A stretch of DNA of 64,000 bases from Hormoscilla sp. GM7CHS1pb. GTDB lineage: Bacteria; Cyanobacteriota; Cyanobacteriia; Cyanobacteriales; Desertifilaceae. Both the position numbers and the translations under genes were made by a program. The stretch is from positions 1,240,001-1,304,000 of the forward strand of contig JACONN010000002.1 of assembly GCA_014323675.1 (NCBI GenBank). The letters are read 5' to 3'. The notes beneath the pieces are model-generated. The model was not told the DNA's origin. It searched no databases and saw nothing but the letters and a program-made list of their open reading frames with translations. Below, in pieces: positions 1 to 8,780 of this stretch; position 1 is the stretch's first letter; each line of letters starts with the position of its first letter.

Positions 1-2
1 TA

Positions 3-236
3 GCCCTGGCGCAACATCTCCAGCAGATAGGAGCCAAGATGTATGGCGCATATTGGTGCCATCACTGCCATAAGCAGAAGCAAATGTTTGGCAAACAGGC
101 GATCGCCCGCCCAGCAGAGGTCTGCCAAGCAGCTGAGATAGAGGCATGGGAAATCAATGGCAAATTCTACACGGGCACGCAATCTCTGGAAAAACTAGCA
201 AATTTATCAGGCTACCAGGGATCGCGCCAATTTTAG
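3..236 (+). CDS. C-terminal piece of a VKOR-type thioredoxin-like domain, degenerate, enters from the left edge
   Basis: The reading frame enters from outside the window and ends at 236, nine bases before the next gene. It reads like a shortened copy of the C-terminal thioredoxin-like domain of that downstream VKOR fusion: AYWCHHCHKQKQMFG here against AYWCPHCHEQKQMFG there, and WEINGKFYTGTQSLEKLANL against WEINGQLYSGVQSLSKLADL. About 18 residues after the CxxC helix are missing. The GFPTW segment, which carries the cis-proline loop of thioredoxin folds, is reduced to EAW. It therefore looks like a decayed tandem paralogue. Whether its N-terminal VKOR part exists cannot be seen here. Confidence 0.6.
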   Translation, partial: ALAQHLQQIGAKMYGAYWCHHCHKQKQMFGKQAIARPAEVCQAAEIEAWEINGKFYTGTQSLEKLANLSGYQGSRQF

Positions 237-245
237 GAGAGGATT

Positions 246-1175
246 ATGAGACGGATTCGTTCTACAAACCCAATGCATCGTCGGTCACGTCCGCTACTCG
301 GGGCGATCGCCATAATAGGAGCCTTAGAAACTGCCTTGCTCGCGGTAGCTGAACTGACGGGAACTGCTGCGGCTGTCTGCCCTACCAGTGGCTGCAAGGA
401 AGTCCTTTCCAGTCCCTATGCCACGGTTTTGGGACAGCCTTTAACCCTATTTGGCTTTCTAGGCTACACCAGCATGGCCATTATGGCGATCGCTCCCCTG
501 CTAGTTAATGCAGACAAAAACGAGGAACTACGGGAAAACCTGGAACGCTGGACTTGGCTGCTGCTGTTTGGGGGGGCCACGGCGATGGCGGTGGGTAGCA
601 GCTACCTAATGTATATCATGGCCTTCAAGATTGAGGCTTTCTGTCCTTACTGCGTTGTCTCAGCTTTATTGTCTGGGAGCATGTTGGTCCTGACCTTGGT
701 TGGCCGCCCTTGGGAAGACATCGGCCAGCTATTGTTTACTGGAGTTATAGTAGGTATTGTGACATTAGTGGGGGCCTTAGGGGTCTATGCCAACGTTGAT
801 AATCCCACCATCGTTAATAATCCCGCAGTCACAGACCGAAAGGCACCGCCAATAGTTACTACCACTTCCGGACCAGCAGAAATTGCTCTGGCCCGTCATC
901 TGAAAAACATCGGGGCCAAAAAGTATAGTGCCTACTGGTGTCCCCACTGCCACGAGCAGAAACAGATGTTTGGTTCGGAAGCCGCGAGTCTGCTCAACTA
1001 TATAGAATGTGCGCCCGATGGGCTTTCTTCCCAGACAGAACTCTGCAAGACCGTTGGAATAACGGGCTTTCCGACTTGGGAAATCAACGGCCAATTATAT
1101 TCCGGCGTGCAATCCTTGTCCAAACTGGCTGATTTGTCTGGATATACCGGACCGCGCAACTTTCTCCAACGCTAA
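246..1175 (+). CDS. VKOR-family disulfide-bond-forming oxidoreductase fused to a thioredoxin-like domain
   Basis: This is a 309-residue bacterial vitamin K epoxide reductase homologue of the cyanobacterial type: a membrane VKOR domain followed by a periplasmic/lumenal thioredoxin-like domain. The loop cysteine pair lies in VCPTSGCKEVL near residue 45. The active-site CPYC lies near residue 135 in a membrane helix, and the thioredoxin-domain CPHC is in AYWCPHCHEQKQMFG. GFPTWEING supplies the cis-Pro loop. Known family members pass electrons from the thioredoxin domain to a quinone to make disulfides in exported proteins. An AGGAGAGG ribosome site sits just before the ATG. The gene follows a decayed copy of its own C-terminus by nine bases, so the pair probably arose by tandem duplication. 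Confidence 0.9.
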   Translation: MRRIRSTNPMHRRSRPLLGAIAIIGALETALLAVAELTGTAAAVCPTSGCKEVLSSPYATVLGQPLTLFGFLGYTSMAIMAIAPLLVNADKNEELRENLERWTWLLLFGGATAMAVGSSYLMYIMAFKIEAFCPYCVVSALLSGSMLVLTLVGRPWEDIGQLLFTGVIVGIVTLVGALGVYANVDNPTIVNNPAVTDRKAPPIVTTTSGPAEIALARHLKNIGAKKYSAYWCPHCHEQKQMFGSEAASLLNYIECAPDGLSSQTELCKTVGITGFPTWEINGQLYSGVQSLSKLADLSGYTGPRNFLQR

Positions 1176-1285
1176 CAACCAGTGATGTGAGTGAGGAAAA
1201 TCACTGAAGGCGGAAGGAACGGTCACAGCAGCGATCGCAACCGGGATGCGATAGTAGATATATCAATGTTTGAGGTGCAAGTGCT

Positions 1286-1474
1286 ATGACTGGCTCATTG
1301 GACAAAAGTTCTGCCGCCCTGCATGCGATCGCCCTAACGATCGCCTTAGCTCTAATTTCTGGTCATTACAACTTTCAGAAAGTTCCCATAGCCAATAAAT
1401 TACCCGCCTTAGTAGTCCAGATAGAACCAGACGCAGCTACAACATATCCGGAAATCATGAAAATAATTAAGTAG
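1286..1474 (+). CDS. Small hypothetical ORF, possible single-membrane-span peptide
   Basis: A 62-codon frame with a weak purine-rich stretch before the ATG. Residues 10-26 (AALHAIALTIALALISG) are hydrophobic enough for one membrane helix or a signal peptide. I recognise no family. It is followed by a possible terminator hairpin at 1577. It may be spurious. Confidence 0.25.
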   Translation: MTGSLDKSSAALHAIALTIALALISGHYNFQKVPIANKLPALVVQIEPDAATTYPEIMKIIK

Positions 1475-1576
1475 TTATTACTCAGGTTAAGGCGCTATAA
1501 AAATTGAGTAAAACTACGATGAAAGGTATAAAAGCGATCGGGTGCGATAGAAAAGTAATAAAAATTAAGCAGACAT

Positions 1577-1604
1577 CCACAGCACAATAGTTGGCTGTGG
1601 TTTT
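1577..1604 (+). terminator. Possible rho-independent terminator
   Basis: CCACAGC at 1577-1583 pairs with GCTGTGG at 1594-1600 around a 10-base loop and is followed by TTTTCTCT. The 7-bp stem plus T-tract fits a terminator on the plus strand, about 100 bases after the small ORF. Confidence 0.4.
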
Positions 1605-1675
1605 CTCTAAATATATAAGTTTAGTAAATCACCTTGTTTAAGCAAGAAAAAGCTCGCCAAATATCAAAGAAAATC

Positions 1676-1876
1676 TCAAAAAAAAGAGATAGAAATACTA
1701 TCAATAACTATCCCGATCCGATCGGTGAAAGAGGGGATAGTATGCATCACCCTCCCGATCTTTCCGGAACGGTATGGGTAGATCGCCTGACCATTTGCAT
1801 CTCTGATTTCAAAAGATACCAATCGCCAAGTTCCGATAAATTGATTGGGTGTCATTTTAATTCCTGATTTTTTCAC
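1676..1876 (-). pseudogene. N-terminal fragment of a lipocalin-like domain protein
   Basis: The first 45 residues contain QFIGTWRLVSFEIRDANGQA followed by IYPY...GRVMHT, which I recognise as the start of the lipocalin-like family (first beta strand with GTWxLVS). The intact family is roughly 130-150 residues. Here similarity stops after about residue 50 and the frame ends at residue 66 in unrelated sequence, so most of the barrel is missing. Family assignment is from motif recognition only. Confidence 0.5.
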
Positions 1877-1942
1877 AATTGTCGAGAAGTTGAGTTCAAC
1901 TTCTCGACAATAGAAATTACCGCGCTAGATTATATCTCTAAT

Positions 1943-2278
1943 CTACTCCTGGGACGAATTCATAGGTATAATTTTCCACGAGCAAACCTGCGGCCTTGAG
2001 GCTTGGTCGCAAAGAAAGGAAAGCATGAGTTCGGCATCTTCCAATACTGATTCTGGTAAAATGAGTTTGAAATTTTCCCACATCGATTCCGATAAATCGG
2101 CGATCGATGACGCTGCTTGGATAGACTCGTCATCAGCAAGTTGAGAGAAAGAAGGATATGGATCTGGGAGCGCCGGAGCAAACCGAGCAGCAAAAAACAG
2201 GTTCGCCCCTTTTGGGCCGTCAGCCTTATTGCACTGGTTTATATTAACGAAGCCACAGTCTTCACATACGTTCATCAT
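1943..2278 (-). CDS. Hypothetical ORF in a debris region
   Basis: A 111-codon frame with CEDCG near the N-terminus, then an acidic helical stretch (SSIADLSESMWENFKLILPE and following). No family recognised. No convincing ribosome site. It lies between a lipocalin fragment and transposase debris, so it may be part of a broken gene. Confidence 0.3.
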   Translation of the reverse strand: MMNVCEDCGFVNINQCNKADGPKGANLFFAARFAPALPDPYPSFSQLADDESIQAASSIADLSESMWENFKLILPESVLEDAELMLSFLCDQASRPQVCSWKIIPMNSSQE

Positions 2279-2720
2279 AGCTACTTGCTTGGCGATAACC
2301 AGTTTAGGCTACCAGAGCGCCTTTTATTCCCGCTTTACGGATTAATGCCATCGCTACCGTAGGGAAAATGCTTTCGCGGGAGGGATGGGCCTTCACCATC
2401 ATCACCTGTAAGTTGTCAAGGTTCTTCACCTTGCTAGCGGTCCCCCTGTTGGTTTGCACCAACTGGTTTACGCTAAACGAATCGCACTACCATAATTATA
2501 TCATACCACATGCCCAAGTTCAATATTCTCATCAATACCTAGAGCATCGAGTAGAAGCGAGAAACCAGGTTTCTGCTGTAATTATCAAGGATATATCAAT
2601 GCTCTGACTGCCGATTGTGATATAACATGAAAATGTATGACCACCAAATTATACCATTTTTTCAAAACGATGCTACACTGGTTTAAGCATCATTCTATTA
2701 GTCGGTATAAGACCGACTTT
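2279..2720. other. Gene-poor stretch with a hairpin and a short coding-like remnant
   Basis: On the minus strand, 2429-2304 reads as 41 codons beginning VKNLDNLQVMMVKAHPSRE and ending at TAA. It looks coding-like but is unassigned. Just upstream of it is a perfect hairpin (minus strand GTTGGT-GCAA-ACCAAC, 2448-2463) with a GNRA-type loop. A GAGAAACCAGGTTTCT palindrome at 2559-2574 recurs with one base changed at 54980. No intact gene is visible. Confidence 0.35.
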
Positions 2721-2721
2721 A

Positions 2722-2976
2722 GCCTCAAAAACAGTGTTAGTGATGGATAATGCGTCTATTCATATGAGCAATGCCGTCAAAAATAAACAAGAAGAATGGG
2801 AAAAAAAATGTTTAACAATATTCTATTTGCCCACCTATTCTCCACAGTTAAATATTATTTAAATTTTGTGGCGCTTTATTAAATATGAGTGGTTAAATAT
2901 TGAGGTCTATGAGAGTTTGGAAAGTTTATTTAAAGCGGTAGAAGATGTGTTTCGAGACTTTTGTAAAAAATCCTAA
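2722..2976 (+). pseudogene. IS630-family transposase C-terminal remnant
   Basis: The frame reads VLVMDNASIHMS, then FYLPTYSPQLNII, a stop, ILWRFIKYEWL, and runs to TAA at 2974. MDNAxxH followed by LPxYSPxLNxIExxW is the second half of the IS630 DDE catalytic core. The TAA at 2860-2862 stands where the family has the catalytic Glu codon, so a single G-to-T change has destroyed it. The N-terminal two thirds are absent. Confidence 0.75.
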
Positions 2977-3155
2977 ATAAATTTTGCATAACTACTTAAC
3001 TCGGGTAGAACTACAAACGAGGCGATCGCCTGGCTCTCCAGACCAAAGCGATCGCCCAAAGGAACAGCAGTACCATTACTAACGATCATATGACGATTGT
3101 TCAATGTTTTTACTATTAACGACAGGTGCCGATCGCATCTGAATCGTAACCATAT

Positions 3156-3959
3156 TTAACCATTAACAATAGAGCGCATGCCCCAGAAGATTAAATGGGG
3201 ATCGGGAATTATTGCTGCTGCTACTGCCGGTGCATGAGCTTGGAGATAGGAGAGCAAAATGGCGCGATCGCCCCCAGTCAGAGCGATCGCGGTATCGGGA
3301 AACTGCTGGCACCAATCAGCGATAAAATCAAGAATGCCAGCCAAGAGGGTGTAGACAATGCCACTAGAAATAGCATCTACGGTAGTATTAGCCCACCGTG
3401 CCGGTAGAGAGGGTCTAGTCCGGACAACCGGTAATGCCGCAGTATTAGCTGCTAGAGACTGTAATTGCAATCTCAATCCGGGCAGGATGGCTCCTCCCAC
3501 TAACTGGCGATTAGCATCAGCACCTGTTAAAGTAAGAGCAGTACCAGCATCGATCGCCAGCACGGGCCACCCCATCTCGGTTCCCGCACCCAAGACAGCT
3601 AAGGCTCGATCGATACCTAGGGTAGAATAGAGTCCTAGCAAGGGCAATTGTTCTAGGGCGATCGTTCGACTGTAGGGATAAGTTTGCCAGAGTTGGGTTC
3701 CAGACGGAACAACGGAAGCCAGATAAAGGGGTATTGGGCCTTTGTGGGTTGCAGTTCTGAGCCATTGTGGAACTAAGCTGGGTGGAAAAATAGCCTCCGG
3801 CCATTCACCAGCAGCCCATTGCTGAATCATCTGGGCCCCCCTATCAACCGGCAGATGATCGATATCCCAGATTGACTTGAGGGTTGCACCGACAAATATT
3901 GCCCAGTGCAGCCGCGAATTCCCGATCGCTAGCGCGAGCCACAGCTGGTCAGCGGACAT
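3156..3959 (-). CDS. coaX: Type III pantothenate kinase
   Basis: At 267 residues it fits CoaX, which phosphorylates pantothenate in the first step of coenzyme A synthesis. Visible motifs are the N-terminal phosphate loop ALAIGNSRLHWA, the catalytic DAGTALTLTG near residue 138, GGAILPGLRLQ, and ALTGGDRAIL near the C-terminus. The first motif has Ala where most CoaX proteins have Asp (DxGNT). I believe cyanobacterial members often vary at this position, but that is from memory. The gene stands alone, flanked on the 5' side by repeats. Confidence 0.9.
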   Translation of the reverse strand: MSADQLWLALAIGNSRLHWAIFVGATLKSIWDIDHLPVDRGAQMIQQWAAGEWPEAIFPPSLVPQWLRTATHKGPIPLYLASVVPSGTQLWQTYPYSRTIALEQLPLLGLYSTLGIDRALAVLGAGTEMGWPVLAIDAGTALTLTGADANRQLVGGAILPGLRLQLQSLAANTAALPVVRTRPSLPARWANTTVDAISSGIVYTLLAGILDFIADWCQQFPDTAIALTGGDRAILLSYLQAHAPAVAAAIIPDPHLIFWGMRSIVNG

Positions 3960-3993
3960 CTATCACATCAAGAGTAAATTGTTAAAATTATTA

Positions 3994-4147
3994 TATAGCG
4001 TTTCTCAAATTGATGTGGTATAGCTTGGGAGTGCCTATTTGTCATTGCGAGGGGGGGGGAAAGTAGCGATTAGCTTATGATCCCATTCAATTACCCCCCC
4101 CGAAGCAATCTCCAACAGCATATTACACTAATCTGAGAAATGCTATA
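3994..4147. repeat. Inverted-repeat element with imperfect TATAGC ends
   Basis: The left end TATAGCGTTTCTCAAATT and the right end, read inverted, TATAGCATTTCTCAGATT match with two mismatches. An inner inverted pair, ATTGCGAGGGGGG...CCCCCCGAAGCAAT, resembles the widespread interspersed repeat of the ATTGCGAG/GAAGCAAT type. No coding content is seen. The size and ends suggest a non-autonomous element, but no clear target duplication is visible. Confidence 0.5.
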
Positions 4148-4223
4148 AGCTGTCGCGCATTTAAATTACATAGTTAAGAATGGCCAACTCATGACTGTGC
4201 AGCTTACGAAGCGCGACAGCTTA
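4146..4223. repeat. 13-bp perfect inverted repeat pair
   Basis: TAAGCTGTCGCGC at 4146-4158 is exactly inverted as GCGCGACAGCTTA at 4211-4223. The pair abuts the previous repeat and precedes the glyoxalase-like gene. Its function is unknown. Confidence 0.5.
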
Positions 4224-4280
4224 CAACAACAGCTACAACAGCGGTAAATATATATTCGGTTCTTCATCTAAGTTAAGTAA

Positions 4281-4877
4281 ATGGTTTTAGCAGCTAGTGT
4301 TATCTCTGACTCACTTCCACCCTTCTATGTAGGTTCATTCTTTCCTGTTCTACCCCTGGATAGCCTGTTTTCTACTCAGGGTATCATGGTAATGCTGCTG
4401 ATGGCCTATGCAGGTGCCATGTGGATGTTCCTCAGCAGTGCGCCGAAAGTTCACACGATCATGGTATCGGATCTGGAAATAGCACGACAGTTCTACGAAC
4501 AATTGTTAGATTTACCAGTAGCAGATGTGCCCCTGCACTACTATTACAACTACGAGCAAACTTTAGGTGCAACGGGGATCGATCCTCTGTACTTATCATC
4601 TGGTATGGGAAGTACAACTGCTACGTCCATGGACCGTCCTGATGGTTTGTGGTATAATCTTAAAAAGAATACCCAGTTGCACGTGATTTCTGGGGCAAGT
4701 TTGGGAGCCAAAAATCGCCAGCGTCAGGTCTGTTTTGACCACGATTGTCTAGAACAAGTGCTGATGCGAATTCAACTGCGGGCGATTAAACACAAAATTC
4801 GCCGCGACAAACCACTGAATTTCTTAGTAAAAGATTTAGAATGTCGCGTGATTGAAATGGCAGAAGTGTCGAATTAA
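4281..4877 (+). CDS. Glyoxalase-like domain protein with hydrophobic N-terminus
   Basis: A 198-residue protein. Residues 35-55 (IMVMLLMAYAGAMWMFLSSA) form a probable membrane segment. From residue 56 the VHTIMVSDLEIARQFYEQLL segment is the opening beta-alpha unit of the vicinal-oxygen-chelate/glyoxalase fold, and the C-terminus keeps CFDHDCLEQV and CRVIEMAEV strands. Metal-ligand histidines are not obvious, so catalytic activity is uncertain. A long palindromic repeat begins inside its stop codon. Confidence 0.7.
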   Translation: MVLAASVISDSLPPFYVGSFFPVLPLDSLFSTQGIMVMLLMAYAGAMWMFLSSAPKVHTIMVSDLEIARQFYEQLLDLPVADVPLHYYYNYEQTLGATGIDPLYLSSGMGSTTATSMDRPDGLWYNLKKNTQLHVISGASLGAKNRQRQVCFDHDCLEQVLMRIQLRAIKHKIRRDKPLNFLVKDLECRVIEMAEVSN

Positions 4878-4942
4878 TGGTTAGTCGTAAGGACTTTAGT
4901 GCTTGCTCTCTGGAAGCACTAAAGTCCTTACGACTAACCATT
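4876..4942. repeat. 67-bp palindromic repeat between convergent genes, likely bidirectional terminator
   Basis: Two perfect 29-bp arms (starting AATGGTTAGTCGTAAGGAC) surround a 9-base loop. The left arm overlaps the stop codon of the glyoxalase-like gene and the right arm overlaps the stop codon of the converging DUF262 gene. The inner part shares the CACTAAAGT core with repeats at 15791 and 52377. The position suits termination in both directions. Confidence 0.8.
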
Positions 4943-6089
4943 AAGACAGGAGTTCTAGGATGATATCTGCAATGGCACTAAAGCGATACTTAACTTTACT
5001 CACCGTGCTAGTCCCCTGAGAAATAGAACTTTTAAATTCTTCGTCATTCTCCATCATATCGATAAATTTATCGTTTAAATCTGACTTGCGCTCCTTCAGA
5101 GTTTCCATCTGTTTCTCGTCCAGCTGACCGAGATTAAATGACCAAGCTTCAAATAACGCTTTATTCAGTGAATACCTTTTCTCAGGATTAGCTTTTTCTC
5201 GTTTCCGAAAACCAGATTTACCAAAAAGTTGAAATGCCGCCACCATTGCCCACTTGAACTTTGCTTCCAGCAGCTCAATTTCGGCATCAGCCATTTTATT
5301 TATATCCGCCATCGTTTGATTGAGAAACACATCTAAACTCTTAGATGTATAATTGTTGTAGTTGGTAATATTGAAAGCTAAAAAGCGCAGGGCAAACTCA
5401 TGATCGACCATGCGTTTTTTCCGCCAATCTCTAATTCCTGTTGCATCCTTGAATTCTAAGGAGTCTGCAAGTCTAGCCAAAAGTTTGGGTGCCTTCCCGG
5501 GATTCAATGCGTGGCGGAGTTCTTGTGGCGACAGAGGCAAACCACCTCGGTTAATCCGGCGGAAGATAGTAAATTTAACTTCCGCAGGGGTGCCTTTTTC
5601 AATCAGATAGACGGTCAGCAAAGTTTCCTGGATCCGACGCTTATAATTACGGGGTAGTTCCTTGTAGCTTGCGCCCTCAAGGGGGGCGAGGAACTCTAGT
5701 CCCTTCAGCTTAAGTTCGCCATCAATGACAAACTGCTTGATGGCAGTCAGCCTTTGTAGCCCATCTATGACTAACCATTTATCCTCATTAGTCGCATCCA
5801 TGTAAAAAGCAGGCAGGGGGATGCGGATCAGGATCGACTCAATCAGCCGGCTTTTAGCAGCCTGAGTCCAAATTCCCGCTTGACGCTGAAAATCAGGGGC
5901 TAAGTCCAGTTCCTCGTACTCAATGCGTGAAAGCACTAGGTCGATGGTCATTGGTCTAGTGTCAACCTTAATCAGGGCCGGGTCAAATGACTCGATGATT
6001 ATTTCCTCTTCTTCATCGTTCCAGGGATCCTCGTATATGTCAATATCATCGTCGATGAACTCGCTATTTGGGTTGTTTGTATCTGTCAC
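4941..6089 (-). CDS. DUF262 (GmrS-like N-terminal) domain protein
   Basis: 382 residues. The segment from about residue 45 (DLVLSRIEYEELDLAPDFQR) through LVIDGLQRLTAI to FRRINRGGLPLSPQELRHAL is the DUF262 fold, related to ParB-like NTPases and to the GmrS half of type IV modification-dependent restriction enzymes. The nucleotide motif normally written DGQQR is DGLQR here. There is a very acidic N-terminus (EDPWNDEEEE). The partner nuclease domain (DUF1524/HNH) is not seen, so this is a stand-alone DUF262 protein whose substrate is unknown. Confidence 0.8.
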   Translation of the reverse strand: MTDTNNPNSEFIDDDIDIYEDPWNDEEEEIIIESFDPALIKVDTRPMTIDLVLSRIEYEELDLAPDFQRQAGIWTQAAKSRLIESILIRIPLPAFYMDATNEDKWLVIDGLQRLTAIKQFVIDGELKLKGLEFLAPLEGASYKELPRNYKRRIQETLLTVYLIEKGTPAEVKFTIFRRINRGGLPLSPQELRHALNPGKAPKLLARLADSLEFKDATGIRDWRKKRMVDHEFALRFLAFNITNYNNYTSKSLDVFLNQTMADINKMADAEIELLEAKFKWAMVAAFQLFGKSGFRKREKANPEKRYSLNKALFEAWSFNLGQLDEKQMETLKERKSDLNDKFIDMMENDEEFKSSISQGTSTVSKVKYRFSAIADIILELLS

Positions 6090-6697
6090 AGCAGCTACTC
6101 CTTTACTAAGACCGCTATTTTACGCCATCGGGTTATGTATGACTACATTAACAAAAGGTAGGTAATTCGGGCTCTCTTGCATTGGGTATTGCCAAACTAG
6201 CTCTGGGAGAGACTTCCTGGCTACTCAATGGTATAACCTATGTACTATGTCCGGCCAGTTGTCGAGCATCACTTGGGGGCAATCGCGCCTGGTCAGATCC
6301 ATAGCCCGTACCACTATACGGCCAATTTGATTTTTCTGCCCGGCCGAAGTCAAATATTTATGTTTTGAGTTACAAAATGTAATATGCGGCTGCTCGACCT
6401 GGCTGCGAATGGCTGCGCCCGGCGCCAGCCGTTCGGCAAAATATCGATATGGGATCTGGCCGCAAGTAATCGGAAGCTATAATAGACGGGTGCATCCCAG
6501 TTTTGCAATCGGTAAAAATACTCAGGATACAAGCGGTCACGTTCGGTGGCAGTATGATTAGTCGTCATCAAGTAATGTCTTGTTTGACTCACCTGGAGAA
6601 TACTCCATTAAGATAAGCACGCTCCGGGCCCCCTACGCTGCGAGATGCCGTAGAACCTGTGGGACATTGGCGGCTTTCCACTGCGCTCCTGAAATCT
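6090..6697. other. Gene-poor spacer between DUF262 gene and transposase remnant
   Basis: The longest open frame (minus strand, 6592-6350, 80 codons) has no recognised similarity and no convincing ribosome site. A GC-rich repeat lies at 6618-6646. The 16-mer CCATTAAGATAAGCAC at 6605-6620 recurs at 54374-54389, which is also next to an ISKra4 remnant. Confidence 0.4.
6618..6646. repeat. GC-rich dispersed repeat (CACGCTCCGGGCCCCC type)
   Basis: GCACGCTCCGGGCCCC followed by CTACGCTGCGA. Near-identical copies occur at 48081 and 53556. All are short, GC-rich and partly palindromic. Confidence 0.7.
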
Positions 6698-7836
6698 TTA
6701 TCCGTGCTGCCTTCTGTGTATCGTTGATTCTACATCTCCCGAACCAATCGAAATGCCAACAGCAAGATAATAGCCATAGTTGACAATGCGGTGGCGATGC
6801 TTGGTCACATAGGCCCTAAAATTCTCCACCCGTGGATGATCCCAATCATCAAATTCTTTGAGGGCCTCTTCTACCTTACCAGACCATAAGAGGGCTTTTA
6901 TTCGTGCTAGTCTAGAGCTGGACCCGCCGACTTTTTCCAGGTTTTCCATCAAGTGATACCAATCGAGGATTTCTTGACGAAAGATGGTCGTACCAATCTC
7001 GGCAAATAGATTCCAGATACCATCATGACCATCTCCGAGACACACCAGCGGATTGGCCAAAGGCTGCTGATTGACCCATTTGACCAGTCCAGCATTGTCC
7101 CGAAAGAAAGCAGCTACCCCCAGGTCATGCAGATTGACCCCCTTGTAATCGCGCCACTCACAGGGAAACCCTGGCGGGGTCCGCAAGCGCACTTTCCCCC
7201 CGTCAATGCTCATTTCTTCAATGACTTCGGAAGCAGAAGCTGTCGGCAACTTACAGGAAGGACTGGGCGGACTGGGCTCTTTTCCTTGAGTCGGGCTTAT
7301 TTCTTCTTGGGCTTCGGAGGCAAGAGGCAACTCTTTGGAAGGACCGGGATCGTTCCCTTTTGGAGGGCTCATTTTTTCTTGGGCTTCGGAGGCAAGAGGC
7401 AATTCTTTGGAATGGCGCTGCACCAGTCGTTGCTGGGTTCCCCGGGAGACGGGAATCCCCGTGAGCACCTTAATATCTTCCTCGGCGTGTTCATAGGAAG
7501 AGTTCGCACTCAGTAACAAGCAACATTTCTCCAGATAGGGGCTCCACTGGCTAGAGGGTAAAACATCAAAAAATGCCGCTTGTTTGGAGGTAATTGCAAT
7601 CTTGCCCAAAATGCTGTTTAAGATTCGGACTCGCCCGGCAGTGGTGCCACTGCTGTTTTGGATAAAAAAAGGGCAATTTCTGGACTGACGTATTGGAGTA
7701 ACTGCTCACGGACAGTACCTTCAAGTCCTTCAAGCGTTTTCAATTGTTCTGGAACAGTCGCTTGAGCCTCCTCATACAACAAGGCAGCGATGCCCAAAGC
7801 ATATGATTGAATTTGAGCCAACTTCTCAGGATTCAT
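6698..7836 (-). pseudogene. ISKra4-family transposase, two frames, C-terminus truncated
   Basis: The first frame (7836-7618, starts MNPEKLAQIQSYALGIAALL) is the family's N-terminal part. The second (7609 down to 6698) carries the core: MSIDGGKVRLRT, CEWRDYKG, LGDGHDGIWN, ILDWYHLMENL, KHRHRIVNYG and SIGSGDVEST. The last motif marks the third catalytic acid. Family members continue for about 50 residues past it, but here the frame runs into unrelated HRRQHG. The two frames need a shift near 7620, which might be programmed frameshifting or damage. A proline/serine linker repeats SKELPLASEAQE twice. The missing end plus the absence of IS termini indicate a dead copy. Confidence 0.8.
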
Positions 7837-8578
7837 AATTTCAGGGGTAACGTTTGCCTACTCTGTAAGCCTAACACGATCTCGAAACTTCATCAACTCA
7901 GCATTTATACTTATTGCCAAACTGGGATGCACCCGAAGCCCGTCGATCGCGATACTTTTGACAATCGCTTTTCCAAAGCTGATTTCAATCAAGCTGTCGA
8001 GCAATTTGAACAGATGCAAGCCTTCAGCTATGCTCAACACTTTAATATCGAGTTCTTTGGTCAAACGACTACGGCGAAATTGCTGAGTCTTTAGATGTCT
8101 TATTTACACAAATAGGTAAAAATACAGCACTTATTTATCCTGTTTTGTTAAAGCAACAATTAGAATTGTTGCTAGTTCTCCCGACTGCTAAAGATGGTAA
8201 ATTTTTTGCTAAACAAAATAGCACTCAGTATGTGCGAAAAGTAGTTACCGTCAATCGCCGAGTTGTTAAAAGTATCGCCAATAAGTTGCGCGTTCAAGTT
8301 AGAAATCCGCGAAAAATTAGAACTACAAGCTACATCCCTTTTGCTAAACAGCTTTATGAATTGCTGATTGCGCCTTTAGAACCAGAGTTAACGGAAAATC
8401 AAATAGATACTTTGATTTTTTCAATGAACAAAGGTCTGCGTGCTTTTCCTATTGCTGCCCTCAACAATGGCGAACAGTTTCTGATTGAAAAGTATGCTGT
8501 GGGTTTGATTCCCAGTTTTAGCCTCACAGATACCCGTTACCGTCCGCTCGAAAACCCACGCCTGCTGGCCTTTGGTGT

Positions 8579-8629
8579 TATGGCTGGCGCTCCCGTGAGG
8601 GATATGGCTGCGCCACGCTGCGCGAACGG
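8579..8629. repeat. Palindromic repeat inside CHAT coding sequence
   Basis: TATGGCTGGCGCTCCCGTGA followed by a second TATGGCTGCGCCACGCTGCG core. It belongs to the family also found at 8755 (inverted), 9356 and 18882, and is read through in frame. Confidence 0.7.
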
Positions 8630-8754
8630 AAAGTACCCAGAGACAGACTCCCTTACCTGCTGTGGCTGTGGAATTGCCCATATTAAGGGATATTTGGGGA
8701 GGAATTTATCAATCAAGCAGCGACTTTGGCTAACTTTGAATTGCAAAACAGTGC

Positions 8755-8780
8755 CGATCGCGCAGCGTGGCGCAGCCATA
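8755..8780. repeat. Inverted copy of the TATGGCTGCGCCACGCTGCG repeat
   Basis: Reads CGCAGCGTGGCGCAGCCATA, the reverse complement of the core at 8604-8623. Together the two copies could pair across about 150 bases. It lies directly before the catalytic-His motif of the CHAT remnant. Confidence 0.7.

Noticed and set aside
7025-7516. 163-codon plus-strand frame opposite the transposase
   Set aside because: It is the mirror frame of the transposase linker repeat; no ribosome site or recognisable domain.
7858-8064. Minus-strand 68-codon frame between transposase and CHAT remnant
   Set aside because: It is antisense to the early CHAT segment, whose plus-strand reading fits the family better.
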